64,000 nt of DNA from Zea mays (lineage: Eukaryota > Streptophyta > Magnoliopsida > Poales > Poaceae), in assembly GCF_902167145.1 (NCBI RefSeq), contig NC_050104.1, positions 99,211,849 to 99,275,848 of the forward strand. The letters are read 5' to 3'. Position 1 is the first letter of the stretch, and each line of letters starts with the position of its first letter. Positions 23,180 through 33,410 of this stretch are shown here, in pieces. The notes under the pieces were generated by a model. The model had not been told where the DNA came from. It searched no databases and saw nothing but the letters and a program-made list of their open reading frames with translations. The position numbers and the translations under genes were made by a program.

Positions 23180-23218
23180 TACTACTACTACTACTGCTAC
23201 TACTACTACTACTACTAC
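23180..23218. repeat. (CTA)n microsatellite
   Basis: About 13 consecutive CTA triplets with one CTG, within Grande. Confidence 0.9.
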
Positions 23219-23298
23219 GCTACACTATACTACTCTACACTACTAATACTACTACATTATTTCATTATACTATACTAACATCTAAAAACCAGTGGCAT

Positions 23299-23754
23299 CT
23301 AGCCACTGGCCTTGTTGCTGCCCTTGCTGCTGCCGCCGCCGTTGCTGCCCCTGCTGCTGCCGCCGTTGCCACCCTTGCCGTCGCCGTTGCCGCCCCTGTC
23401 ATCGCCGTTGCCGCCCCTGCCGCCGCCGTCACCGTCATCGCCGCCGTCGCCTCCGTCGTCGTCGTCGTCGTCATCGTCACCATCGCCGTCTTCCTCGGGC
23501 GAGTCCTCGTCGTCCGAGGAGTACTCTGACTCATCCGAGCCCTCGAGCCCGGAGCGCTCGACGGCCCAGATGTAAGTCCAGACCTCCACGGCAATCCCCT
23601 GAGAGTCGTCCGAGTCATCAGACGACGCCGGGGGAGAGACGAGAGCCGAAAACCCCTCGGACTCAGAGGAGAACTCCTCCTCCAAGTATTCCGAGTCACC
23701 GAATTCCTCGGATGGAGGAGTCGGCTCGCGCTTGCGTTTGTTGCCCTTGCCCAT
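23299..23754 (-). CDS. Second antisense ORF of Grande-like element, acidic/Gly-rich protein
   Basis: 152 residues from ATG at 23754, starting MGKGNKRKREP, which is a likely nuclear-localisation patch. Ser/Glu-rich and Asp-rich acidic blocks (DGDGDDDDDDDDGG) follow, then a Gly/Asn/Ser-rich tail ending SNKASG. It has no known fold that I recognise. Trinucleotide repeats make up much of the tail, so composition alone is weak evidence. An open frame in an element of about 2% LTR divergence, a good start context and the position expected for the extra Grande gene support it. Confidence 0.55.
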   Translation of the reverse strand: MGKGNKRKREPTPPSEEFGDSEYLEEEFSSESEGFSALVSPPASSDDSDDSQGIAVEVWTYIWAVERSGLEGSDESEYSSDDEDSPEEDGDGDDDDDDDDGGDGGDDGDGGGRGGNGDDRGGNGDGKGGNGGSSRGSNGGGSSKGSNKASG

Positions 23755-23839
23755 GGTGGAAATGCAAGGAGAGGAAGAAAGCAAGCAGCAGAGAACAGCA
23801 AGAGATGTGAAAAAACCAGAGAGACAAAGGCACTATTTA

Positions 23840-24354
23840 TAGAAGAAGAAGGCAACCGCTCACCTCCAACCACGGTCACTGAACAGTCGCAAAGCATTCA
23901 ATACACACTTCAACCCATCTGAAGATACGTCAGGCGGCTGACGCCGTTTCACGCAACGCAACACCCATTGGGACTCCAATCAACCGCGCGGGTGATATGA
24001 TTACACCCGCTGTCACATCACATTACCACTCAGAAGCAGCCGGCTAAAACACTCAGCGTACCAAGCCGTCCCTAGCCCACACCCATTGGGGGGACGCCCA
24101 GGAATTATCAGTATATTTTTCAAAACTGTCACATCCGTGCAGGGCATGCAATGAATACCTCAAGACAAAAATGAGATATCAGTAAGGATCAAAGGAAAGC
24201 CAAATATAGCCGGTGAAGTACAAAATCTGACCGACAGAAGTGACGTGAAGACTAGCCAGGGAGCGTCCATCAAATGTCCAATCAGTCGCAGAGCAAATAA
24301 ATTGCACCACCTAGCAAGATATGGGCGGATCACGAACTCGGCTGCAAAAGACAA
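23840..24354. other. Grande interior without a recognisable gene
   Basis: No coding or structural feature was recognised. It is upstream of the second antisense ORF and would hold its promoter if that ORF is expressed. Confidence 0.5.
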
Positions 24355-24480
24355 AATACATGCTGACCTCTGAAGCATAATATTGATGACATAATGCTGA
24401 CCTCTAAAGCATATATTGATGACATAATGCTGACCTCTAAAGCATAATATTGATGACATAATGCCGACTTCTAAGGCATT
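24355..24480. repeat. Short repeats 'tgctgacctctaaagcat'
   Basis: Three to four copies of a roughly 40-bp unit, with TATTGATGACATAATGC between the shared TGACCTCTAAAGCAT blocks. Confidence 0.8.
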
Positions 24481-24527
24481 CGAAAAAAGAAAAGAAGACC
24501 CTCAGCAAAAAGACACGAAATGAAGAC

Positions 24528-24572
24528 CTTCGAGTGGATTATCTTCAAAAATCCACTCGAAGCTCGGGGGCT
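24528..24572 (+). other. Hairpin 1 plus CGGGGGCT
   Basis: A perfect 13-bp stem, CTTCGAGTGGATT with its complement, encloses a 9-base loop (24541-24549). CTCGGGGGCT follows. It is the first of three such modules before the 3' LTR. Confidence 0.88.
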
Positions 24573-24698
24573 ACACCCAATGAATCACCATTTCAAGAGA
24601 AGACAACACCAACTTCTAAGGCATAAGGCAAGATTGAAGGCAAGATCGACCCCCAACCAAAGTGCAAGTGGAAAATAAAAATAATTTCTGATGAAGAC

Positions 24699-24743
24699 CT
24701 TCGAGTGGATTATTTTCCAAAATCCACTCGAAGCTCGGGGGCT
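24699..24743 (+). other. Hairpin 2 plus CGGGGGCT
   Basis: The same 13-bp stem as hairpin 1 with a different 9-base loop (ATTTTCCAA), again followed by CTCGGGGGCT. Confidence 0.88.
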
Positions 24744-24943
24744 ACACCCATTGGGTGCACCTTCGGTGCACCCAATGAAGTTCAGGGTCCTACAATATGA
24801 AATGCCGACCTCTAAGGCACAAGCATGAAACAAGGCTCCAGTTTACGAGTGATCAAAGCAGAAGTAGACAGTAAAAAATCATTTTTACTAGACTGCTTGG
24901 AAAGCATTTCTTATCATAAACAAAGACCGCAAGCTGGACCTAG

Positions 24944-24989
24944 GATCTTTGGGCTGATTATCTCAAAATCAGCCCAAAGATCGGGGGCT
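24944..24989 (+). other. Hairpin 3 plus polypurine tract of Grande
   Basis: A perfect 16-bp stem, GATCTTTGGGCTGATT with its complement, encloses a 7-base loop (24960-24966). GGGGGCT then directly precedes the 3' LTR at 24990 and is the working polypurine tract. The stem sequence differs from hairpins 1 and 2 but the fold is the same. Confidence 0.85.
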
Positions 24990-25613
24990 TGTGGGGGACA
25001 GATATCCCCCTGGTCCACTAGAAGGATAGATGACCTCACGAAAGGCCCAAGGGCCCAATAAATCGTAAGGTCACTCCTTCATGGGCCTGGGGAGGAACGA
25101 CCAGTGAAGCAGATCGACATAAGGCAGGATTGGTGTAAGCCCGGATGGCCCCACAACGTTGAGCAAGCGACCGCAACAGAAGATCCGATTTTCCGCGCTG
25201 GAGCCCCGTACGACGGAACCAAGCGAGGATAAGTCGGCAGAATCATAGGAAGATAGACTAAAACAGTTCACTATCTTTTAGGTGCACATTGTTATCATAT
25301 CCACATGTATTGCCTCACGGTCGAATATATAAGGCCTAGGGGCACCCCTTCAGATCGATTCCCACTACTCAGCCATCCACCTCAACTCTCTATGTTCTCG
25401 CTTTAGAGAGCTACCTTGTAACCCATTACACAAAGCACACTCGCCAGGACGTAGGGTGTTACGCATCTCAAAGCGGCCCGAACCTGTAAACACTGTCTAT
25501 TATTCCTCGTGCATCTGGCACGAACCATTTAGCTACAGTCGGCGACACCGTCCTACTCCTAAAACACCTTGAGGGGCAAACCCGGGTGTGCGGTCGGACC
25601 CAAAACACCGACA
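24990..25613 (+). repeat. 3' LTR of Grande-like element
   Basis: Starts TGTGGGGGACAGATATCC and ends AACACCGACA, followed by GCGGT, the duplicated target. The TATA motif is at 25326-25334. Confidence 0.92.
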
Positions 25614-25618
25614 GCGGT

Positions 25619-26969
25619 CGTGGTTGCAAGAGTGGACGCAGTGGCACGACAGGCGGCCGAGGCACGACAGGTGGTTCTCAGTGGCCATCTATCTACAACC
25701 CGTGGACTGGCACCATCTACATGTGGCCTGGGTCGTCCGCGGCTGCCTCAGTCCCTCGCCCCACCACCCCTCAGCAGGTCCTCTTTGCCGCTCCGCCTCC
25801 GGCAGCACCCTCGGCTCCTCCTCAGCCGTAGCAGGGGCTCCTTCCCCTTCCGGGGCCTCCGACCCAGCCCGTGTGGGGGCCCTGGACAAATGGGTGGGAC
25901 ACGCAGTCTCTCGCCAACTCCTTCTCCACGATGACACTAGCCCCACCCACCTCGGTCTCTGACTGGGTGGCTGACTTCGGTGCCTCCTACCACACCACCA
26001 CGGATGCAGGTATTATGTCCTCCACCTCTCCTCCCCACCCTTCCCTTCCTTCTTCCATCATGGTTGGAAATGGCTCTACCCTTCCCGTCACCTCAGTAGG
26101 TGACGCGGTCCTTCCCAGTCCTTTCCATTTATCCAACATTCTTGTTGCTCCCCACATCATTCAAAATCTTCTCTCTGCCCGTTAGTTCACTACTGACAAC
26201 TCTTGTTCCATGGATTTTGACTCGTTTGGTCTTTCTGTGAAGGATCTTGGCACCAGGACCCTCCTCGCTCGGTGTGACAGCCCCGGACCGCTCTACACAC
26301 TTCGCCTGCCTGCTTCCACTACACCGACCTCTGCCCCACATGTTCTTGCCGCAGCCGCCTCTTCTGTGACTTGGCATCGTCATCTCGGTCACATCGGTCG
26401 TGATGTGATGTCCAAGCTCTCCAGCAGCACCTCTGGTTCAGGTTGTAGGGGATCTTTTGAGCACCTCTGTCATGCTTGTCAGTTAAGTCACCATGTTAGG
26501 CTTCCCTTCCCCATCTCCTCTTCTAGAGCAGCAGGCATTTTTGATCTGATACACTGTGATGTATGGACATCCCCTATAATCAGCATTACTGGCTATAAGT
26601 ATTATTTACTCATTCTCGATGACTTCTCGCATTATCTGTGGACTTTTCCTTTACGTCAAAAGTCCGACACTTATCCCACCTTGTCTCACTTCTTTGCTTG
26701 GGTCTCCACACAGTTTAGTCGCACCATCCGGAGCATCCAGTGCGACAACGGGCGCGAGTTCTATAACAATGCATCCCGTGACTTCTTCCTCTCTTGCGGC
26801 GTCCATCTCTACATGTCTTGCCCCTACATGTCTCCCCAGAATGGCCGGGCTGGGCGTATGATTCGCACGACGGACGATGTCGTGCGCTCTCTACATTTTC
26901 AGGCTTCCCTTCCCGCTCGTTACTGGGCTGAGGCCCTCGCCACTGCCACCTACCTGCTCAACCGTCACG
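25619..26969 (+). pseudogene. Copia gag end, protease and integrase
   Basis: Continues the copia frame after Grande: WPSIYNPWTGTIYMWPG, then protease WVADFGASYHTT, in which the usual active-site Ser of DSG is Phe. Next come the pre-integrase zinc segment (WHRHLGHIGRDVM...CHACQ) and the integrase core (HCDVWTSP, QCDNGREF). The third catalytic residue is lost: SPQNGRAGRM has Gly where Glu is expected. TAG stops at 25829 and 26183 fit CAG to TAG. The frame ends at YLLNRH, where foreign sequence begins. Confidence 0.85.
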
Positions 26970-27081
26970 TCGAGCTTGGTGAGAGAGGCAGTGGGGGTGG
27001 AGGAAAAAGGGAAATCCGACTCATCGAAAACAACATGGCGAGAAATGAGGACTCTGTGGGAGGTGAGGTCAAGACACCGAC
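26970..27081. other. 112-bp filler between copia integrase and the LARD
   Basis: From GTCGAGCTTGGTG to CACCGAC the sequence does not continue the integrase. It is purine-rich (AGAGAGGCAGTGGGGGTGG) and of unknown origin. It replaces the integrase C-terminus, whose linker reappears at 57943. Confidence 0.6.
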
Positions 27082-30000
27082 TGTAACACTCCAGGTGTTT
27101 ACCGTCCGCTCGACAACGTGTATGGGTTTAAGCACGTAATATCAGTGGATAAAATAGATGCTAAATTTTAATCATCTCGCAAAAGTTCAAGTTTGGTGCC
27201 GTTTTCATTTCCATGATTTAAGCAAAAAAAGGGGGTTCATGAAGCTTTTGGATTATCGAATTTTCGTCACAGGCAAATTTTGAACTGTTCGGATCACGCG
27301 TGTAAGTGAATACGAGAATCAGAAAACTTCTGATTTTATGGAAAATTTGGAGCCCCGCGCTGTCCGGAAAGAGTAATGTGCCAGCACATTAATTGAATTG
27401 TTCTCTAGTCGAGTGTTCGAGTAGCGAACGGAATTCGTCTAAATTCAACTAAATCAAACGTCAACTAAAATATTGAATCTGATCTCGTCTGGTTTAATAC
27501 GTCTACATCTCGCTCCTGTGACGATGCTGACATCGTCTCCGGTAGAATTCCGATTGCGATGCCGCATTCGACTCGCACAGTTTAAAATTTATTTATTTCT
27601 AAAGTGTCGAGCCTAGTGCCAATTTAAAATTAATTGATTAAGACGAACTAAAATTGTCACTTAAGTATTTCACTCGGTTCGAGCAATCTCTATATAAATT
27701 CGGTAAATGCGCTACTTGGAGCAGGCTGTTTAAATAAACCGAAATCTGAACAATTGCTAGTCAATTCGGTTTCCTATTTCAAAGTATAAGAAAATAATAT
27801 GTGTAGCCGTAACGTCTTGATCTAGCCCGTTCTCATATCGTCTACAATGTAACTCTGGAACTTGATTATAATTATATCAGCATTCATAATTTCATTTTTC
27901 TAAAAGGAAATTTACCATTTTTTATTCTTCTTGAGGCCCTCGGCTTTATCCATTTCCAATGTCCTTAAAAATCTTCCGAAGCCTTATCCTAACGTCCTTC
28001 CCACAAGCCGTTCTCCTGGCTTCATCAGCTTCATCATTATCTTCATGCCACCTCCACCACTACGTGTTCCCTGCTCGTTCGCCGCTATTCAACTGGACAC
28101 CCGTCTGTATCTATATATGCACGCACTCGCCAGGGCACTCTGGCCACGTACGTCTCCTGATTCCAGCGCTCAGTCTCCTACACATGGCGCGCGCGCTCAC
28201 CCAGCTCTTCCCCTTCCAGCAGCTGAGCACGCCGTCCCTCCCTATTTTAGCTCGCCTCTGTCCTCCATGGTCCGGTCAGGGACACCCACGTCGAGCTCCA
28301 TCACACGCACGCTCAGCTCCAGCTCAGTCGAGCTCGTCCCTGCGAGCGCGTTCTCCTGCGTCCAGCCGGGCGCGCGAAGCTTCTCTGCTCACGGCGCTCC
28401 CTGTCTGCTCGGCCATGGTGAAACCCTCCCTGCCATGGACGCCGGAGTTCCTCTGCTCGTTCTCATGGCCGCCGTCGAGCTTCCGGCGCACGCCCATCTC
28501 CTCTGCTCTCCCGCGCGCGTCCTGGAACTCTCCATCGCGTCGATCTATGCTTGTTCGTGGTCGCGCGTAGTCGTCCAGCTCAGCCTCTGCTCTGTTCCTG
28601 CTACTGCGCGCGTGCTCGTCGGTGTTCTCAGCTCGCCCGACCGGAGTTTTTCCTGCGCGCACCGTTTTCCCAGCTCGGATTTCGCGAGCCACCGTTGTCC
28701 TATCCGCGTCAGCACGTGACCGTGGTCGTGTTCATCGAGTTCGCCAACGCTTTGTTAACGATTCGATTGTCGTCGCTGCTGCGTGCCTCGTTGTGTGCTC
28801 ACGTTTGACGTCGAGCTGTTGAAACCGCTCTCCCTTGCTCGTGATCTCGTTATCGTTAGAGCCCTCTCTGGATTCGTGTCCTCACCCGAGCCCGCGCTAA
28901 CCTGCTCAACCACACCTCGCGAGCTCGCTCCAGACTCGATCTCGTCGTCGTTCCGTACGTCATCAAAAATTTCAAGAGTCGAGTGAAGATAAAGCTAGCA
29001 GCGTGATATTCACCAAGTGCTCGACAAAAAGCTTGAACAAGTCGTCGATCGTTATCCTCGTCTACGCCAAGATCCGAGAAGATTGAGTGCAGAAGAAAAT
29101 AAATCAGTACGCGGTCGGAGAATTCTCGAGTGGATAAAGATAAAGCGCGATTCGACGCAACACTTACCCTATTTTCAGTGAAATGCTGAGCTAAAAGGCG
29201 TCGTCGATTTCGTGGTTTCAAGTCAGATTTAATGAGGGTAAGTTGATTCGTTATTCTAGTCAACTAGGTATATAAATAGATTAAATAAAATTGTTGGTCG
29301 TGATAATTGTTATTAATTTAGCATACGTATATTGTGATGTTTGATCTAGATGAATCGGTAATTCAAATTAATTAAGATAAACAGTTTAAAGAGTTAATTA
29401 GATTGTTTCCATAACTATTTTAAGTCGTTGGTATTTAATAATAGCGAGTCCTGGTTTTACTAGACCTCTGAAATATATTTTACTAAAATTGATAGTGTGT
29501 GTTTATAATTTATTCTTGCTTGATAATAAAATTAGATGTGATTGAACAGGAGAAATGCACGTGATATAATTAGTATATATAGTTTATTATTTTGTGATTA
29601 TTGCGCGTAGTCATATGTCGGTAACTAGTGCTTTCGTATGAAATGGTATGACACTTTGTTATTAGGTGTTTAATTCGCTATCGTGTAGCACTATTTAGAT
29701 TTGTGCTATTTCTGTTTATATGCATTCATGTGCATTAGGCAAATCATTTAGGTATATTTGTTGACTACGGGATGTGGAGAACCAAAGCCAAGTCGACCCC
29801 AAGGTGTCGTAAAACACGATCTACTTCGAACAGTGATGCTGATGGGCCAACCGGAAGATGGATAATCGGAACAAATGCGAAGACAAAAGATGGTCGTCAA
29901 GCGGACGTCGTCTAACAAACACTAACGTGGTGTTTATCCCAGGCAAGCCCCGGTGCATGCAACCCCTTCCTTGTGTTTTTAAATAATTTTTACACAATTT

Positions 30001-30110
30001 AAGTCTAGCGAAATGTGCATTAGGTTTATAGGAGTTGCTTAGAAACCCTTTGATGCATTGCCTACCTTGAAATCCATCCCTTTATAGATACTTCTAATGA
30101 AGTATCAAAA
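27082..30110 (+). repeat. LARD 5' LTR, part before the CACTA
   Basis: Starts TGTAACACTCCAGGTGTTT and matches 53577-56603. It holds a TATA-like TATATAAAT (27691) and a GC-rich stretch at 27930-29000 that gives chance frames. An AT-rich part begins after GAGGGTAAGTTG (29232), a possible splice donor in a leader. I see no gene. Confidence 0.88.
27691..27699 (+). promoter_or_regulatory. TATA-like box, LARD 5' LTR
   Basis: TATATAAAT; the 3' LTR has the same at 54187-54195. Confidence 0.45.
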
Positions 30111-30540
30111 CACTACTACAAAACATGTTATATGAGACGGTTAATTTTCAGTTCTTAAGACGCTTATGAAGTGTCCAAATTTGATGGAGTCGTAAAAGAT
30201 GTCTCACATTTAAGATGGTTATAAACCGTCTTAAAAGATATTATATAAGACAATTTTTATTTTATAACCGTCTGTAAAAGGTATTTGTTTAAGTCATTTT
30301 GTCCGATAAACTGTCTTAAATTATTTATTTGTTTAAGACACTTCTTTTAAAGAACCGCAGAGAATACAAACATTATAAGTCATAACGTATTTATCAAACT
30401 GTCTCGAATATCCTACAATAATAGACGATTACAATAGGAAAACTATCTTATTTAGGTGACTAATATTAGACGTTTTAGAAACCGTCTTATTTAGAAGACT
30501 GATATTAGACATTTTGGTGACCGTCTTATTAAGATTTAAA
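30111..30540. repeat. CACTA left terminal and subterminal repeats
   Basis: The terminal CACTACTACAAAA is followed by repeated elements around ACCGTCTTA and TTAAGACGG in both directions, the usual binding region for CACTA transposase partners. Confidence 0.8.
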
Positions 30541-30754
30541 CGAAATGACTTACACGGCAGTACATTCTTCAATTTATAATCATTTTTTCAGATATCACGT
30601 TATAATAATTTGAAAGAAAAATATACATACACATATATTGAACAACATTATAATTAATATAATATAAATAAGTACCTTTTAATATCTCATAAATAAACAT
30701 TGTCAAACAACTCATACATAAGTGTACTCTAAATCTAAACTAAAATACAACTGT

Positions 30755-31366
30755 TTGCACTAATGTTGGATCCCTCTTTACTTTGAAAACCCATTTGAGT
30801 CCTATAGCCTTGTGATCCCTTGGCAGATCAGCAATCTCCCAGGTCTGATTTTCTTGAATTGACTTCAGTTCAACCTCCATAGCTCTTTTCAAGCAGTCCT
30901 GTGAAAGAGCCTGTTCCACACATGCAGGTTCATCAGCTGCCAGCATGCACACTCCACTGTACTCAAAGTCATGCACTTGTTCAGTTGCATCAAACAAATC
31001 AGTCAATGTTCTGAACCTGTATGGTCCTGACCCTGAGCTCTCTGATTGTTGAACAGATGGAGTTCCCATCCCTTGATTTTGCATCATACTTGATATTGGA
31101 GTGTATGGAGAAGCAGATTCATTAGCTTGTCCTGTTCCACTGCTTTGGCCAACTGAATTTTCTCCTCCTATACTTTGATCTGACAGTGTTGGGTTACTAT
31201 CATCCCCAGTTGTTACCATGTTTTGGTCAGTTAGATCATAGTGAACAATAAAAGTGTCAGTCTCCTGTTGATCTATGCTGCACTTTGAACTGTCCCAGTC
31301 CCAAGGTTTCCCTTCTTCAAATACCACATCTGAAAATACATTGTAATCATAAAATACGTCAGCCAA
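30755..31366 (-). pseudogene. Copia pol fragment (integrase end to RT start) in the CACTA
   Basis: The minus frame reads DVVFEEGKPWDWD, then a Ser/Gly-rich linker, then the start of copia reverse transcriptase (MEVELKSIQENQTWEIADLP, GLKWVFKVKRDP). After KRDP the match stops. It has no LTR. Another transposon's gene piece has been picked up or inserted. Confidence 0.8.
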
Positions 31367-31798
31367 TACTTTTTGTCTAGAAATGGAACCTGTTCATTCT
31401 TTGTTTATTGCAATAAGTGATATAGGCAATAGTAGAAAAACAAACTACAATTCATAAAGGTATTCAATATTTATCTGCATCAGATGTCAGGCCCTTCACC
31501 CGGTTTTGTAGGTCACTACAAAAAATTGACAGATGAACCGAAACTATTGGAGAAAAGAAGGCAAAAAAACCCTCCCAAAAACACTTTTTGGCTGCTCCCA
31601 AAAACAGCACTTTTTGGCTCCACTCCTGATCAAGACTAAATCACTCTAGACCTTGTCAGTCCAACAAACAGAGTTTTGATCACTCTATTGTTATTTTTCT
31701 ATTAAATAAACCTTGTAAGACTATGATACAATGGAAGATACTGCTGGCCAATTATTGTGCATGCATTTTATTGCTATAGGGAGTATAGGAGAGGCTAC

Positions 31799-31913
31799 CT
31801 GGCAATCTCTCAATAACCGCTCGTTCTTGCAGCTGAACATTATTACATACAACAGAACCTTGGATGTGGCAACCATCTTCAACAACAAGATTCATCACAA
31901 CCGAGTTGACAAT
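31799..31913 (-). pseudogene. eIF2B gamma exon fragment
   Basis: The minus strand reads CTACAG, then an exon encoding VNSVVMNLVVEDG and CHIQGSVVCNNVQLQER, then CAG/GTAGCC. This is the left-handed beta-helix repeat region of translation initiation factor eIF2B subunit gamma. The expected ending DCQ is reached only after one extra A (GAG-A-GAT), so there is a frameshift near the 3' border. A single 115-bp exon with both splice sites is present. The identification is from memory of the protein family. Confidence 0.78.
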
Positions 31914-32031
31914 CTGTAGCAAGGGTGGAAATGATCTCTTTCATGACAAGGAAGTAAAGAAGCTTCAACCAGAATGGAACTTAAATTTGGCAAGGATACC
32001 TTATAAAAGCTAGAAAATATTGTTTACTTAC
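31914..32031 (-). other. 118-bp hybrid intron between the RPS4 and eIF2B gamma exons
   Basis: Its donor GTAAGT comes from RPS4 and its acceptor CTACAG from eIF2B gamma. The length is normal for a plant intron. The neighbouring exons are both in phase 0. Confidence 0.6.
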
Positions 32032-32109
32032 AAAAGCTCCGCCAAGCTTGTCGAGCATCCAATGCTTGGGCACATTGAGCCTCTTCAAGTGCTTCTTCAA
32101 TCCCCTAGC
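32032..32109 (-). pseudogene. 40S ribosomal protein S4 exon 2 fragment
   Basis: The minus strand gives AATCCAG, then 78 bp encoding [26 protein letters not shown] (26 residues), then GTAAGT. This is residues 2-27 of RPS4, one Ala to Val change aside. It starts exactly where a phase-0 intron after the start ATG would end. The exon is intact but lacks the ATG and the rest of the gene. Confidence 0.92.
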
Positions 32110-33003
32110 CTGGATTGCAAAATAATAATGATCAACAAAAGCGCAACAGATTCCAGTATGACATTCATAGGTGACTCATCCAGATTGCATCAGCTGTTAA
32201 AAGTAACAACAACTACACACTACTTGAAAACAAAAGACCCTTTTCATACATGTCTATCTCTATTACTTATATATGAGCAGTGCCATCGTCAGCACCTCCT
32301 ATATGTATGCCTAGGACGACATCAGCTGGCGAGGGGCGCGGGGACGCACGGGCGTCTTGGACGGGCTCACCCTGAAAACACACTAGAATGACTCTATTAT
32401 CCAACCGCCCAGAAGAGCTCCTTCCTCAATGCAAAGCGTAAGAAGATCAGACAGAGTTTTACCTTATTGGCAAGGATCCCAATACCACACCGCTACAGTT
32501 GAGAGCGGCAGTAGCACTTTCTGCCTGGGAAAAAAATTGAGGCCCAGTCTTAAAAAAGCTCACAGAATAATAAGGCATTTGAACGGCAGACCAAACAACT
32601 TGCAGAATAAAAAAGAAGCTACGCAAATTTGAAGGCGAAGGTATGCTTAGCTGACCATCACGAATCCCAGTTTCAGCCCATGGAGCGGGATCTGTTGCTC
32701 ATGTCTGCCTTTCTGTCCTTTTAGATAGCCAATGCCAATAGTTCATGCAAAACTATTATCAACTGTTCCATTGTACATGTATAATACGTGGAAACAAACG
32801 CAGTCAGTAGCCACCAATACCCATTCCTTATGCCAAATTTGTGACATGAGATGGAAATAGTACATCAATAACCCTTGATATACTGAAATCCAAAATTAAA
32901 GACTTTAGCTATGCTATAAAATTAAACATTGATAAAATGTTCCAAGCAAATTGTAATATATAATTAGACAGGATACAGAGATATAAATAAGCGAATGTAA
33001 GAC
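32110..33003. other. CACTA cargo, unassigned
   Basis: Mostly intron-like AT-rich sequence with a short GC-rich piece near 32320-32385. Several stretches look exonic in composition, but I recognise no protein. Confidence 0.4.
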
Positions 33004-33092
33004 CTGGTAGAGCGCATGACTAAGTTCTTGTCTTGCTGTGTGTGTAGCTACTGCTCCAAAGCAAAATTAGAAAGCATGAGAGCATCCCACTC
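33004..33092 (-). pseudogene. PRP19 exon fragment (coiled-coil region)
   Basis: The minus strand reads TTTTGCAG, an exon encoding EWDALMLSNFALEQ, a TAG in place of Gln, then LHT and, after two extra bases in a CACACA run, ARQELSHALYQ, then GTCTTA. This is the segment following the U-box in pre-mRNA-processing factor 19, a spliceosome-associated ubiquitin ligase. The stop and frameshift make it non-coding as it stands. Confidence 0.92.
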
Positions 33093-33370
33093 CTGCAAAA
33101 TTCAAGAAAAAAAGTTCGGGTAGAGCTATAGAATCATGATTTGCATCTTTGGACAGGCCACAATAATAATAATGTGTATCACAGAGATATTAAGTATCAT
33201 GATGATCAGTGCATCCATGGGTAGTAATGGCAATCAAAGTATTTCAAGTGATTCCCAAATAAGGTCAGTTGTTAGATTCACTTAGTTTATTCTTAAAATA
33301 AGGTCAGATATCAGGTTCACTTTCAAATATAAGCCCAGAAAGGCACTTGAGATGCAAGGTTATTAATATC

Positions 33371-33410
33371 CTGGAATGCTTGCAGCCTGCAAAGGCCTGG
33401 GCTTCACGAC
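33371..33410 (-). pseudogene. PRP19 exon fragment (after the U-box)
   Basis: The minus strand reads TTTGCAG, then 40 bp encoding VVKPRPLQAASIP plus one base, then GATATT where a GT donor is expected. It precedes the next PRP19 exon in the right order and strand, 278 bp away. The exon between them in the real gene, encoding GMLGMFQN, is not seen. Confidence 0.88.

Larger units (their letters stand above)
11289..25613 (+). mobile_element. Grande-like Ty3/gypsy (Tat lineage) element, complete
   Basis: 14,325 bp flanked by the 5-bp duplication GCGGT (11284-11288 and 25614-25618). LTRs of 626 and 624 bp differ at about a dozen positions by eye, near 2%. Order: LTR, primer site, gag, protease, reverse transcriptase, RNase H, integrase, 89-bp tandem array, a four-exon antisense gene, a second antisense gene, hairpins, polypurine tract, LTR. 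Size, primer site and antisense genes fit maize Grande. Gag and pol are interrupted by a frameshift and five stops, so this copy is defective. Confidence 0.85.

Noticed and set aside
23292..23810. A 172-residue Arg/Cys-rich frame on plus opposite the acidic Grande ORF
   Set aside because: It is the complement of trinucleotide repeats coding for Asp and Gly on minus.
27931..28719. A 262-residue open frame in the LARD 5' LTR and a 291-residue one at 54424-55299
   Set aside because: The two LTR copies encode them in different effective lengths and frames because of small indels. The protein is Ser/Arg/Pro-rich without a motif. It is a by-product of GC-rich sequence.
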